The notes: generated from the sequence alone by a model not told the origin. A stretch of 64,000 nt of DNA from Hoyosella altamirensis (GCF_014191505.1 NZ_JACHWS010000001.1:1240001-1304000), one strand, 5' to 3'. Shown: positions 50,246 through 59,168, numbered from the stretch's first letter. Made by a program: numbers and translations.

Positions 50246-52341
50246 CTCGTCGCGGCGATGGCGAAGGGAAGTACGGCTGCGGCCCCTGCGCGCCGCAGCG
50301 CGTACGACGCCATTGTGAAGGTCCAGCCGCTGTCGGTTACCGCGTCGATCAGCAGGATGGGGCCAGCTGGAAGGCTCGCTGGAATCTGCCACGCCTCGTA
50401 GAGCCCCGCCACACGGTACGCCGAGTTCTGTGCCGAAACGCCGACGTGATCGTCCCGTAAAGGCAGAACGCCAAGGTTGGTGAGCTTGCCGATGTCGGCA
50501 AGTTGCGTAGCGAGGGATTCTACGAGCAGAGGATGAGACTGCGATTGCAGCGCAAGCACCGACTGGGGCCGGTCCTTCCACTGCCAGGCCTTGAGCACCG
50601 AAATGCTCGCCCGCACAACTTCATCGGGTGCGGCACAGTCAGGCTGGTCTAGAAGCGCGCGCAAACGCTGACCCCAGCCGAGATCGGTTAGCCGACCGAT
50701 GGCGCGCCCGGGTTCTGGCCCTTCACTGATTCTTCCGGAAAGCGGCACGCCCAGTTTCGCCATACCCGACGGCCATTGCCGCCGCGGCGCAACGTCGACG
50801 CCTGGGCGCGATAGGCGCTCCGCGGTCGCATTTGCTGTCGACGAATCAACGTCGGTGCTGAACCGTGCGCCTGCACAATTGTCACAGCGGCCGCACGGAA
50901 CCGGAGCAGGACCTAGCTCAGGATCGTCAAGCTGGCGGCGCAGAAACTCCATCCGGCACATTTGCGTGGTGGCGTACTCGGTCATCGCAAGCTGCTCCGC
51001 TAAACGAGCCTCATCGAGGCGCGAATAACGTTCACGGTCGTACGACCAGGATTCGCCCGTCCCCGTCCAGCCGCCCTTGACTCGGCGTACTGCGCCGTCG
51101 ACATCAAGAACCTTGAGCACCATCTCTAGACGGCTGCGTCCAAGGTCAACAAGGGGCTCGAGGGCCTGCGTTGACTGCGGCCGCTGCGGATCGAGCGCGC
51201 TGAGAACCTTCCGGACGACGGACTCCGCGGGAAAAGCCACCGATGCGAAGTACCGCCAGATGTCCTTGTCTTCAGGCCCAGGCAGCAGAAGGACCTCCGC
51301 CCGGCTCGCCGCGCGGCCGGCACGGCCCACCTGCTGATAATAGGCGATCGGCGACGACGGCGCGCCCATGTGAACCACGAAACCAAGATCCGGCTTGTCA
51401 AAGCCCATTCCTAGTGCCGACGTGGCGATGAGGGCCTTCACCTGGTTGCCAAGCAGTTCCCCTTCGAGCACTTCACGTTCCGCGGCGTCCGTCCTTCCGG
51501 TGTACGCCGCAACTTCGTAACCATGCTCCTTGAGGAGCGCAGCGAGATCCTCCGCTGCTGACACAGTGAGGGTGTAGATGATCCCGCTGCCCGGGAGCTC
51601 TCGTAAGTGTTCCGCCAGCCACGCCGCACGCTTGCTGCCCGCACCAAGATTGAGGACGGACAGATGCAGAGATTCTCGGTCGAGACCGCCACGAAGCACT
51701 AGTGTCGCTCCATCGGCGCCCACACCCAACTGTTCCGCAATGTCGGTGACGACCCGGTTGTTGGCTGTCGCGGTGGTCGCCAGAACCGGCGTTCCCGGTC
51801 GAAGGTCACCGAGCAGACTACGGATGCGACGGTAATCGGGGCGGAAGTCATGCCCCCAGTCGGAGACACAGTGCGCCTCGTCGACCACGACCATTCCCGC
51901 GTCGCCAGCAAGATGGGGGAGCACTTGATCTCGGAAGTCAGGATTGTTCAGACGCTCCGGACTCACTAGGAGCACGTCGAGTTCGCCCGCGGCCACCTGG
52001 GCATGGATGCCCTCCCACTCCGTCACGTTGCCCGAGTTAATCGTGGCGGCAACTACGCCGGCACGTTCGGCGGCGGAAACCTGGTTGCGCATCAGCGCGA
52101 GCAACGGCGACACAATCACGGTCGGGCCTTTGCCGTCAGCGCGGAGCAGCTTCGCGGCGATGAAATACACCGCTGATTTACCCCAGCCCGTCCGCTGAAC
52201 CACAAGAGCACGCCGCTGTTGGGCAACGAGAGCCGCGATCGCGGTCCATTGATCATCGCGCAGTACGGCACCTGAACCAGCGAGCTCGCTGAGCAGATTC
52301 TGCGCGCGTGATCTCAGGTCGGGGGCAAGCACATCAGACAT
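50242..52341 (-). CDS. RecQ-family DNA helicase with C-terminal phosphoribosyltransferase-like domain
   Basis: A 699-residue superfamily 2 helicase. Motif I is VQRTGWGKSAVYF (a Gly-Trp variant of GxGKS), DEAH box VVDEAHCVSDWGHDFRPDY (the RecQ-specific aromatic loop included), motif III ATTATAN and motif VI QQVGRAGRA. The zinc site has CGRCDNC after an upstream Cys. The usual HRDC domain is missing; the last 150 residues end with a segment GPILLIDAVTDSGWTFTMAS, which looks like the PRPP-binding loop of ComF-type phosphoribosyltransferases. It should unwind DNA in repair. The start at 52341 gives SDVLAPDLRS; an upstream extension was rejected. Confidence 0.88.
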   Translation of the reverse strand: MSDVLAPDLRSRAQNLLSELAGSGAVLRDDQWTAIAALVAQQRRALVVQRTGWGKSAVYFIAAKLLRADGKGPTVIVSPLLALMRNQVSAAERAGVVAATINSGNVTEWEGIHAQVAAGELDVLLVSPERLNNPDFRDQVLPHLAGDAGMVVVDEAHCVSDWGHDFRPDYRRIRSLLGDLRPGTPVLATTATANNRVVTDIAEQLGVGADGATLVLRGGLDRESLHLSVLNLGAGSKRAAWLAEHLRELPGSGIIYTLTVSAAEDLAALLKEHGYEVAAYTGRTDAAEREVLEGELLGNQVKALIATSALGMGFDKPDLGFVVHMGAPSSPIAYYQQVGRAGRAASRAEVLLLPGPEDKDIWRYFASVAFPAESVVRKVLSALDPQRPQSTQALEPLVDLGRSRLEMVLKVLDVDGAVRRVKGGWTGTGESWSYDRERYSRLDEARLAEQLAMTEYATTQMCRMEFLRRQLDDPELGPAPVPCGRCDNCAGARFSTDVDSSTANATAERLSRPGVDVAPRRQWPSGMAKLGVPLSGRISEGPEPGRAIGRLTDLGWGQRLRALLDQPDCAAPDEVVRASISVLKAWQWKDRPQSVLALQSQSHPLLVESLATQLADIGKLTNLGVLPLRDDHVGVSAQNSAYRVAGLYEAWQIPASLPAGPILLIDAVTDSGWTFTMASYALRRAGAAAVLPFAIAATS

Positions 52342-52381
52342 CACCCCATACTGCCTGACGCCTGTGACAAGTTCGGTCCCG

Positions 52382-53293
52382 TTATTCAGCCCAGCGGGGT
52401 TCTGCTGTAAACGAGGCGGAGAGCCACAGATCGTAGCCAAGATCATCAAGCTCGTCGGAAATCTCCTGACGGATTCCGTCCAGCGCTTCGACACTCCGCG
52501 CGGGAGTGTCAGGACCCACCACGAAATCGACCTCGATCCCGAGTTGACCACCCACCTTCGCGCTCCGCAGAAACGTATCCGCAAAGCCGTGCCGACGTTC
52601 TAGCGAGTCGACGCACTCGCGTACCCGCGTCTCCAGTTCCGCGGGCGGCGGCATCAGAAGGACCTCGCGGAAACCTTGGATGAGCAGCCGGACCGGCATC
52701 GCGAGAAACAGCAGGCACACCATAGCGACCATCGCGGGATCGACGTAGGCGGCGACAGCATCGTTGCCTTGACGCTGGAGCAAAAACGCAACGATGAAGC
52801 CGACAAGCACGCCAGCACTGAGCACGGTGTCCATCAGCCACTGGGTTGTTTCGGCGCGCACCAAGTCGGATCGTACGGTGCGCTGCTTGCGATGGAGATA
52901 CGCGGTTATCAGGCCGCAGCCAACAGTTGCTGCCGCGGCGTAGATGACAGCCCATCCTGCGTCTACCTCCCGGCCACCGCTGAGCAGATCCATCACGGCA
53001 ACCGTGAGCGCGTAAACGCACAGCGCGCCGATAGCGACTGCTTTGACGATGATGGTCAGCGGCTCCAGGACATCGCGGCCGAAGGGAAAGTGTTTGCTTT
53101 CGCCCTTGCGGATGATCCGGTGCGCCAGCAGCGAGAGAAGAGACAGCAAGACGCTGATAAATGAGTAGAGCCCGTCGAACACGATCATCTGGGACTGGAC
53201 CGCCAGGCCCCAGCCGATGGCGAGGACCGCCCAGAAGAGTGCAGCCCAAACGGACAGAAGGATCAAACGGCCAACGGTGCGCGAGTTATTCAT
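52382..53293 (-). CDS. Cation diffusion facilitator family transporter
   Basis: A 303-residue CDF metal-ion/proton antiporter. Six membrane spans are seen; QSMIVFDGLYSFISVLLSLLS carries the metal-site Asp in span 2 and VDPAMVAMVCLLFLAM the Asp of span 5. HRIIRKGESKHFPFG is the typical loop. The C-terminal cytosolic domain (EVDFVVGPDTPARSVEALDGIRQE) is the dimeric metal-sensing part. Zinc, iron or manganese efflux are possibilities. It lies 40 nt upstream of recQ on the same strand and is divergent from the flavoprotein gene. Confidence 0.9.
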   Translation of the reverse strand: MNNSRTVGRLILLSVWAALFWAVLAIGWGLAVQSQMIVFDGLYSFISVLLSLLSLLAHRIIRKGESKHFPFGRDVLEPLTIIVKAVAIGALCVYALTVAVMDLLSGGREVDAGWAVIYAAAATVGCGLITAYLHRKQRTVRSDLVRAETTQWLMDTVLSAGVLVGFIVAFLLQRQGNDAVAAYVDPAMVAMVCLLFLAMPVRLLIQGFREVLLMPPPAELETRVRECVDSLERRHGFADTFLRSAKVGGQLGIEVDFVVGPDTPARSVEALDGIRQEISDELDDLGYDLWLSASFTAEPRWAE

Positions 53294-53420
53294 CGCCGCT
53301 CAGATTAGCCGCGCGCGACCGCAGACTGGAAACGCTCATCGCGCAACCCGATGCCGGGGGAGACCTGTGGGGGTACGGTCGACCCAAAGTCACGTCAGGT
53401 TCACTTGGAGGTACTCGCAG

Positions 53421-54563
53421 ATGGCGCACGCACTGGTGCTCGGTGGCGGATTTGGCGGGATTGCTGCAGCGCATGAGTTGCGCCGCCGGCTTCCCGCCGC
53501 CGATGAGGTGACACTCATCGCCGCGAGCGACACATTCTTTGTGGGTTTCGCCAAGCTGTGGGAGCTAGGAGGGATCCGTCCGCTCGCTGATGGCACTCGA
53601 CGTCTGACGGACCTCGATGCACACGGCATCCGGTTTGTGCAGGCGGAGATTACGTCGCTCGATGCGGGTAAGCGGACGGCCGAAACCAGTGCGGGGACCT
53701 TCACGGCTGACGGCCTCATCGTTGCGCTCGGCGCCAGCTGCTCGCCGAAACACAGGCGATTCTTCGAACTGGGCGTGCACAACCTCTACAGCGCGAATTC
53801 GCTCCCGGCGATCAAAGCCGCGCTCGAGGAGATGAGAAGCGGAACGATTGTGGTGAGCATCTTCGGCGCTCCTTATCTGTGCCCGCCGGCTCCTTTCGAA
53901 GCCGCGCTGATCGTCGACGAGTGGCTGCGCGAACGTGGCCGACGTGACGACATCGAGGTTGTCGTGACAACCCCGCAGCCGATCACCCTTCCAGTCGCCG
54001 GGCCGGACGCCAGCCATTTCCTTGCTGAGCAGCTCGGGGCTCGGAATGTCACCGTGCTCACTGAACACAAAGTCGACGATGTCGAAGCGGACGGCACCAT
54101 AATCTTCGCGAACGGGAGAACGGTCCACTCCGATCTCACGCTCGGTGTGCCGGCGGCCTCACCGCCAGCAGTGGTCTCTCAGAGTTCCCTAGCTGGCGCG
54201 TCCGGCTGGGCTGAACCAGACCGCGAGACATTCGCAACGAATGCCGACCGCGTTTACGCGGTCGGGGACTGCACCATGGTGCCCACAGCCACCGCGCAAT
54301 TGCCGAAGGCGGGGGTATTCGCGGAGGCGGAAGGCAAAGTCGCGGCCGCGAACCTTGCTGCAGACCTCCATGGCGGCGAACGCGCGCGTTTCGACGGGCA
54401 TGGCTATTGCTACCTCGAACTGCCCGGACGCAAGGTTGCCCGGGTCCAGGGCAACTTTTACGCCGAGCCGCGCCCTGATGTTGAGCTCAGTGCACCCGAT
54501 GAAGCGTCTTTTGCGGCGAAGCAGCAGTGGGAGTCCGACCGGCTCGCACAGTGGTTCGGGTAA
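53421..54563 (+). CDS. FAD-dependent pyridine-nucleotide/sulfide-quinone-type oxidoreductase
   Basis: A 380-residue two-dinucleotide-fold flavoprotein. The FAD motif is LVLGGGFGGIAAAHELRRR, and the second FAD motif is YAVGDCTMVPTATAQLPKAGVFAE, as in NDH-2 and sulfide:quinone reductases. GAPYLCPPAPFEAALIVDEWL is the hallmark of the SQR-like/flavocytochrome c sulfide dehydrogenase subgroup. Only one Cys is near the flavin, so a true sulfide oxidase role is uncertain; a quinone-linked dehydrogenase is equally likely. TTGGAGG is 9 nt ahead of the ATG. It ends 4 nt from the convergent dinB stop. Confidence 0.85.
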   Translation: MAHALVLGGGFGGIAAAHELRRRLPAADEVTLIAASDTFFVGFAKLWELGGIRPLADGTRRLTDLDAHGIRFVQAEITSLDAGKRTAETSAGTFTADGLIVALGASCSPKHRRFFELGVHNLYSANSLPAIKAALEEMRSGTIVVSIFGAPYLCPPAPFEAALIVDEWLRERGRRDDIEVVVTTPQPITLPVAGPDASHFLAEQLGARNVTVLTEHKVDDVEADGTIIFANGRTVHSDLTLGVPAASPPAVVSQSSLAGASGWAEPDRETFATNADRVYAVGDCTMVPTATAQLPKAGVFAEAEGKVAAANLAADLHGGERARFDGHGYCYLELPGRKVARVQGNFYAEPRPDVELSAPDEASFAAKQQWESDRLAQWFG

Positions 54564-54567
54564 CGCG

Positions 54568-55776
54568 CTAGTCGGGCAGCAGCGGAACGGAAATGCCCGG
54601 ATCGCGTCCGAGCAGTGCGCCCCGCGTCAGCGCTGCCTTACCGAATTTGTCCCAGATGCTGTCGACCGCGCTATCGAGCTGGCCTGGCGACGGTGACGCA
54701 ACTGTACCGAACGGGAGCGTGAGCTGAGTCCCGGCCTCATCGGCAAGGTTGCCAACTGCGACGCCGACGAGCGTGATGCCCCGCTCGTCAATAAGCTGTT
54801 GTGCCTCCGCAAGCAATGACCGCGCCACAGCGAGCAGGACCGCTGTCTCGGATGTTGGCAGCGAAACAGTATGAGAACGAGTGGCACGTGTGTAGTCGCC
54901 GAAACGCAGGCGCAAGACGACGGTTCGCCCAGTTCGGCGCGCGGCCCGCATCCGGCGGGCAACCCGATCGACGAGTGTAAGCAGCGCGGCATCGATGTCG
55001 TCTCGCGCGTGCTGTCCGCGTCCGATTGCCCGTTGTGCCCCGATGGAACGCCTTCTTCGCCCCGTCTGGACCCGCCGCGGGTCGCGGGCATGCGCTAGCG
55101 CGTTCAAATGCCGGGCACTGGCTCGGCCGAGTATCGTCGCGAGTTCCGCCTCACCCGCCCTCGCGATGTCGCCGACCGTCGTAAGACCGAACTTTCGGAG
55201 CCTGCCGGATGTCACCGCGCCAACGCCCCACAGCCGCTCGATCGGCAGTGGGTGGAGGAAAGCGATTTCTGCACCGAACGGCACAACGAGGAGCCCGTCG
55301 GGTTTGGCTACGGCGCTCGCAACCTTCGCGAGAAACTTGCTCCCAGCGACACCGACGCTAATCGGTAAGCCAGCCTGTTGCCGCACATCAGTGCGCAGCC
55401 GTTCCGCAATTTCACGGGGCGTTCCTGAGACCTTGCGGAGGCCACCCACATCGAGGAACGCCTCGTCGATGGAAATACCCTCAACGAGGGGGGTGGTATC
55501 GCGGAAGATCTGGAAAACCACGCGACTGGCCTCGGCGTACGCAGACATCCGGGGAGGAACGACGATCGCCCGAGGGCACAGTCTCCGTGCCTGAGCGCCA
55601 CTCATTGCCGTGCGGACCCCGAACGCTTTCGCCTCGTAGCTCGCTGCGAGGACAACACCCCCACCCACGATCACGGGGAGACCGCGCAGCCGGTGGTTGT
55701 CGCGCTGCTCGACAGAGGCGTAGAACGAATCGAGGTCAGCGTGAAGAATGGTCGGATCCCCACTGGACACGAACAT
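54568..55776 (-). CDS. dinB: DNA polymerase IV (Y-family)
   Basis: A 402-residue translesion polymerase. The motifs are LHADLDSFYASVEQRD (first catalytic Asp), VVLAASYEAKAFGVRTAM (fingers/steric gate area), ISIDEAFLDV (Asp-Glu catalytic pair) and GVAGSKFLAKVAS. The little-finger domain is at the C-terminus, but there is no clear beta-clamp motif of the QLxLF type apart from QLTLPFG, which is an acceptable match. The start is taken at 55776, in the middle of a LexA-type box; a GTG at 55770 two codons later is possible. The box suggests damage-inducible expression. Confidence 0.92.
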   Translation of the reverse strand: MFVSSGDPTILHADLDSFYASVEQRDNHRLRGLPVIVGGGVVLAASYEAKAFGVRTAMSGAQARRLCPRAIVVPPRMSAYAEASRVVFQIFRDTTPLVEGISIDEAFLDVGGLRKVSGTPREIAERLRTDVRQQAGLPISVGVAGSKFLAKVASAVAKPDGLLVVPFGAEIAFLHPLPIERLWGVGAVTSGRLRKFGLTTVGDIARAGEAELATILGRASARHLNALAHARDPRRVQTGRRRRSIGAQRAIGRGQHARDDIDAALLTLVDRVARRMRAARRTGRTVVLRLRFGDYTRATRSHTVSLPTSETAVLLAVARSLLAEAQQLIDERGITLVGVAVGNLADEAGTQLTLPFGTVASPSPGQLDSAVDSIWDKFGKAALTRGALLGRDPGISVPLLPD

Positions 55777-55783
55777 ATGTTCG
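55770..55783. promoter_or_regulatory. LexA/SOS box over the dinB start
   Basis: CGAACATATGTTCG is a perfect 14-bp palindrome with the GAAC-N4-GTTC core of the actinobacterial/Bacillus SOS box. It includes the ATG proposed for dinB. If LexA binds, the transcription start would lie in or next to the start codon, implying a leaderless or very short leader. Confidence 0.75.
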
Positions 55784-55837
55784 CATGGGGGTATGACAGA
55801 TTCCGCGCTTCCGCATTAACCGAGATCCAGATTTACG

Positions 55838-55890
55838 AGCATGTACAAAACGAACATTCCACACTGAGGCCTGTCCATTTTGTACATGCT
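55838..55890. repeat. 13-bp inverted repeat between mazF and dinB
   Basis: AGCATGTACAAAA (55838-55850) and TTTTGTACATGCT (55878-55890) are exact reverse complements, 27 nt apart. Each arm contains ATGTACA. The repeat lies after the mazF stop and ahead of dinB on the same strand, in a gap of 134 nt. It could form a 13-bp RNA stem after mazF (transcription end or processing site) or bind two regulator dimers. No T-run follows. Confidence 0.6.
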
Positions 55891-55910
55891 GACAAACTCA
55901 CATCCGGCCC

Positions 55911-56255
55911 TCAGAGGTCGAGGTGGACTCTTAGTGCCCGTTCGATCTCGCCGAGCACCCGCTTTGGGACCGTGCCCGTGCGCTCTCCGACCCGTTTCAC
56001 CGAAATGGATCGGACTTGGTCGCAGTGAGCCTTGGAATCGCCCGGAGAACCCGCGTCTCCGGCCGGAATCAGCACGTGGAACGAATCGAAACGCCGAACG
56101 TCCCCTGAGATGGGCACGACTGTCACGAGCCCCCGCTCCAGCCTTTCTGCGGCGCGGTTGGCCCGGTCATTGCTCACGATGATGGCTGACCTGGTCAGGT
56201 CCTTCGTGCCACCTGGCGTACTGAAGTCCACGTCTCGCACCTCACCGCGCCTCAC
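55911..56255 (-). CDS. mazF: MazF/PemK-type endoribonuclease toxin
   Basis: A 114-residue MazF-like protein. VRRGEVRDVDFSTPGGTKDL is the family N-terminus (RGEV-x-x-VDF), followed by RSAIIVSNDRANR (the catalytic Arg/Ser region, compare R-x-x-x-V-S), VTVVPISGDV and the C-terminal ISVKRVGERTGTV. It cleaves RNA at short sequences when free of antitoxin. The GTG at 56255 overlaps the antitoxin stop (GTGA), the normal toxin-antitoxin layout; a longer frame upstream lies within the antitoxin gene and was rejected. Confidence 0.88.
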   Translation of the reverse strand: MRRGEVRDVDFSTPGGTKDLTRSAIIVSNDRANRAAERLERGLVTVVPISGDVRRFDSFHVLIPAGDAGSPGDSKAHCDQVRSISVKRVGERTGTVPKRVLGEIERALRVHLDL

Positions 56256-56473
56256 TGTGACAGTCCATCCGCGATCGCCAGTTCCCATACGGCTGCGTCG
56301 TTGGCGTCCGACCAACTTTCCAGTGCAACTCGGTACGCGTCCTCGAGCCGGTTATCGCGTAGTGCCTGGATCGCAGCGCGCAAGCCGTCGTTCCGTGATT
56401 CCAGCCCAGTTCGGCGCACATAGTCATCAAGGGTTCTGACATCGTCCCGAGGGAGCGTCACGAGAAACTTCAT
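56252..56473 (-). CDS. MazE-like ribbon-helix-helix antitoxin
   Basis: A 73-residue protein with an N-terminal beta strand MKFLVTLPRDDV and two helices (VRTLDDYVRRTG, SRNDGLRAAIQALR), the ribbon-helix-helix DNA-binding fold; the C-terminal acidic stretch LEDAYRVALESWSDANDAA would wrap the toxin. It neutralises MazF and should repress its own promoter. The ATG at 56473 has the promoter TTGAGT-16-TAGCAT on the minus strand just ahead of it. A longer upstream frame starts in that promoter and was rejected. Confidence 0.82.
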   Translation of the reverse strand: MKFLVTLPRDDVRTLDDYVRRTGLESRNDGLRAAIQALRDNRLEDAYRVALESWSDANDAAVWELAIADGLSQ

Positions 56474-56512
56474 AGGGCCCAATGCTACGAGGAAAATCCG
56501 TAGACTCAATCC
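56474..56512. promoter_or_regulatory. Overlapping divergent promoters of mazEF and the alpha/beta hydrolase gene
   Basis: The 39-nt gap holds on the minus strand TTGAGT-16-TAGCAT (ending 8 nt before the mazE ATG) and on the plus strand TAGACT (56501-56506), 6 nt before the hydrolase ATG at 56513. Both starts have no ribosome site, so both transcripts look leaderless. The two promoters share bases, so autoregulation by MazE/MazF could affect the hydrolase as well. Confidence 0.5.
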
Positions 56513-57577
56513 ATGGTGGATCCAGTCCTGCGCCAGATTCCCGACGGGATGGTCGACATCACTGCACCGCAGGAGATCGACGGATTGTCATACATCGATC
56601 CGAATGATCCGGCGATGCCGATGTATCGGGTCATCGCGAACAACCGGCAGCCAGTTGCGCTGCGGGACATGATGATCAGGCCAGTCCGAACTGGTTATAT
56701 CGGCACTGGCGCGCCGAAGCCAGACCCAGCACTCGTCCCACCGACAGGTGAGGAAGCAGTCCCGGACGTCGACGTATCCGAGGTTTACCTCCCAATCGAA
56801 GGAGGAGTGGCTCGCTGCCAGCTTTACCGGCCAGAGAATGCGCCGCCAGACGCCACCCTCCCGGTCATCGTGTACTACCACGGCGGCGGCTTCACAGTCG
56901 GTTCCTCCGAGGACACCGACTTCATCGCGCGGAAGCTCTCTCACAGCAACGATGCGCTGGTGGTCTCTGCGAACTACCGGCTAGCCCCCGAATTCCCCTT
57001 CCCGGCGCCGTTCGACGATGCGATGGGGGTGTACAAGTGGGTGGCCGAGAACGCCGCGCGACTCGGAGGCGACGCGCGACGGATCGCGGTGGGCGGTGAC
57101 TCAGCAGGGTCGAACTTCGCCGCCGCGGTACCACTGCGGGCGCGCGACGAAGAGGTCCGGGTTCCCGATGCAGTGATTTTGCTCGGGGCGTTCACCGATT
57201 TCCACGGCGAGCGGTGGGAGTCATTCATGCGCATGGCTCCGCGCGGCATCGTGTACGACTCTGCATTCTTCGGCTTCATACGTGGCGCGTACCTACCGAA
57301 CACAGAGTGGTCCCACCCCTGGGCTAGCCCGATCGAGGGTGACCTCACCGGCTACCCACTTGCGATCGTCGCTACGGGTACGCATGACCCGATTATCGAC
57401 TCAGCTCGCGCGTTCGGCGACCGCATCCGCTCGTACGGCGGGCGGGTGGTGGAGTACTACCCCGAAGGGATGCCCCACGGTTTCTATTTCTTCCCCGGTG
57501 TGCACGCGGAAGAAGCAGTTGCGTTCCGCGTCGTTGCAGAAACTCTGCGGCCCCTGCTCTGGGATGAGGAGACGTAA
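56513..57577 (+). CDS. Hormone-sensitive-lipase-type alpha/beta hydrolase
   Basis: A 354-residue esterase/lipase of family IV. The oxyanion motif is VYYHGGGFTVGS, the nucleophile elbow GGDSAGSNFAAA, the acid Asp in ATGTHDPIID and the base His in GMPHGFYFF. The first 80 residues form a cap-like part without known motifs. It should hydrolyse short acyl esters in the cytosol. The start codon directly follows a -10 element (TAGACT) by 6 nt. Confidence 0.9.
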   Translation: MVDPVLRQIPDGMVDITAPQEIDGLSYIDPNDPAMPMYRVIANNRQPVALRDMMIRPVRTGYIGTGAPKPDPALVPPTGEEAVPDVDVSEVYLPIEGGVARCQLYRPENAPPDATLPVIVYYHGGGFTVGSSEDTDFIARKLSHSNDALVVSANYRLAPEFPFPAPFDDAMGVYKWVAENAARLGGDARRIAVGGDSAGSNFAAAVPLRARDEEVRVPDAVILLGAFTDFHGERWESFMRMAPRGIVYDSAFFGFIRGAYLPNTEWSHPWASPIEGDLTGYPLAIVATGTHDPIIDSARAFGDRIRSYGGRVVEYYPEGMPHGFYFFPGVHAEEAVAFRVVAETLRPLLWDEET

Positions 57578-57614
57578 GCCTCACCAGCCTCACCAGCCTT
57601 GCCGGCCCCCGCAA

Positions 57615-59048
57615 CTATCCGCGCGGGAACTTTGGGTACAGCACACCGGTTATGTGCTGCACGACGCGCACAACCTGGCTGGAGTAACCGAATTCGTTGT
57701 CGTACCAGAGGTACACGACGGCATGGTTTCCATTGACGATCGTGGCCTCGGCGTCGACGACGCACGCTGCTCGTGAGCCTACGAAGTCAGTCGACACCGT
57801 TTCTGGTGACGCGATGAAATCGATCTGGCGCTGCAGCGGTGACGTCAGAGAAACCTCACGCAGGTGAGTCACGAGCTCGTCGCGGGTCGTTTCCTTGTCG
57901 AGTGTCAAGTTGAGGATCGCGATCGAGACGTCGGGAGTGGGGACCCGGATCGATGAGCCGGTGAGCTTTCCGTCAAGTTCAGGGAGGGCCTTGGCGACGG
58001 CGGAGGCGGCACCAGTCTCGGTGAGCACCATGTTGAGCGGTGCCGAACGGCCACGCCGGTTGCCTTTGTGAAAGTTGTCGAGGAGGTTCTGGTCGTTCGT
58101 GAACGAGTGGACGGTTTCGACGTGGCAATAGTTGACGCCGTATTCGTCGTTGATCACCTTGAGCGCAGGCACAATGGCGTTGGTGGTGCAGCTCGCGCAG
58201 GAGATGATCTGATCGCTGTCCTCGATCACGTTGTGGTTCACTCCGTGGACGATGTTCTTCACATCGCCCTTTCCTGGCGCGGTCAGGACGACTTTGGCCA
58301 CGCCCGGCCGCAGGTGCTGCGACAGGCCGGCGCGGTCGCGCCACTTACCAGTGTTGTCGATAAGGACAGCATCGTTGATGCCGTAAGCGGTGTAGTCGAT
58401 GGTGGTGGGATCGTCGCTGTAGATGACCTTAATTTCGTTGCCGTTCGCGACGATTGTTTCGTTGGCTTCATCGACATGGATGGAGCCGTTGAAGTGGCCG
58501 TGCACGGAGTCTCGCCGCAACAGCGAGGCGCGCTTAACCAGGTCGTTGGCGCCACCTTTGCGGATGACGATTGCTTTCAGGCGGAGGCCGTTCCCGGATC
58601 CCGACTTCTCGATCAGAAGCCGCGCAAGCAGCCGGCCGATACGGCCGAAGCCGTAAAGAACGACATCTCGTGGCGAACCGTCGTGGACATTCTCGGAAGC
58701 GAGCGCACCCGCGACTGCCTGCCGGGTGAACTCATCAATGGACAGGCCTTTAGGGTCTTTCTTGTACGACATCGCGAGGTGACCGATGTCGATGCGTGAC
58801 GGTCCAAGATCAAGTTCGGCGATCGTCTTCAGAATGGGGAAGCTGTCTTCGATGGCTAGTTCGGCATCTTCGATCTGACGAACGAAACGGTGTGTTTTGA
58901 GGATGCCGACAGCGGACTTGTTCACAAGGGACCGGCTATGCACGAGGATGGTGACGTCCTTGCGCCGATACAGCTGTCCAATGATGGGGATCATTGCTTC
59001 AGCGAGCTCTTCGCGGTGCTGCCAAACTCCGAATGCATCGTCAGTCAC
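57615..59048 (-). CDS. Glyceraldehyde-3-phosphate dehydrogenase, long (GapB/GapX-like) form
   Basis: A 477-residue GAPDH with an N-terminal extension of about 125 residues before the usual fold. The catalytic core is clear: YGFGRIGRLLARLL (NAD site), SCASCTTNAIVPALKV (catalytic Cys) and GSSIRVPTPDVSIAILNL. Corynebacterium and relatives have such a second GAPDH used mainly in gluconeogenesis; that function is inferred from length. GGAGG ahead of the GTG at 59048 sets the start; an in-frame ATG further upstream (59075) has no ribosome site. Confidence 0.9.
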   Translation of the reverse strand: MTDDAFGVWQHREELAEAMIPIIGQLYRRKDVTILVHSRSLVNKSAVGILKTHRFVRQIEDAELAIEDSFPILKTIAELDLGPSRIDIGHLAMSYKKDPKGLSIDEFTRQAVAGALASENVHDGSPRDVVLYGFGRIGRLLARLLIEKSGSGNGLRLKAIVIRKGGANDLVKRASLLRRDSVHGHFNGSIHVDEANETIVANGNEIKVIYSDDPTTIDYTAYGINDAVLIDNTGKWRDRAGLSQHLRPGVAKVVLTAPGKGDVKNIVHGVNHNVIEDSDQIISCASCTTNAIVPALKVINDEYGVNYCHVETVHSFTNDQNLLDNFHKGNRRGRSAPLNMVLTETGAASAVAKALPELDGKLTGSSIRVPTPDVSIAILNLTLDKETTRDELVTHLREVSLTSPLQRQIDFIASPETVSTDFVGSRAACVVDAEATIVNGNHAVVYLWYDNEFGYSSQVVRVVQHITGVLYPKFPRG

Positions 59049-59168
59049 TACTGGTCCTCCATCGTGAACGTCCATGCTCCGGCGCGATGACCGGCGCATA
59101 CTCCGGAGAAGAGCGTACTTGAGCGGTACAAACGGAGGTATCAGCGGATGTCCGATTTGTAACTACGG

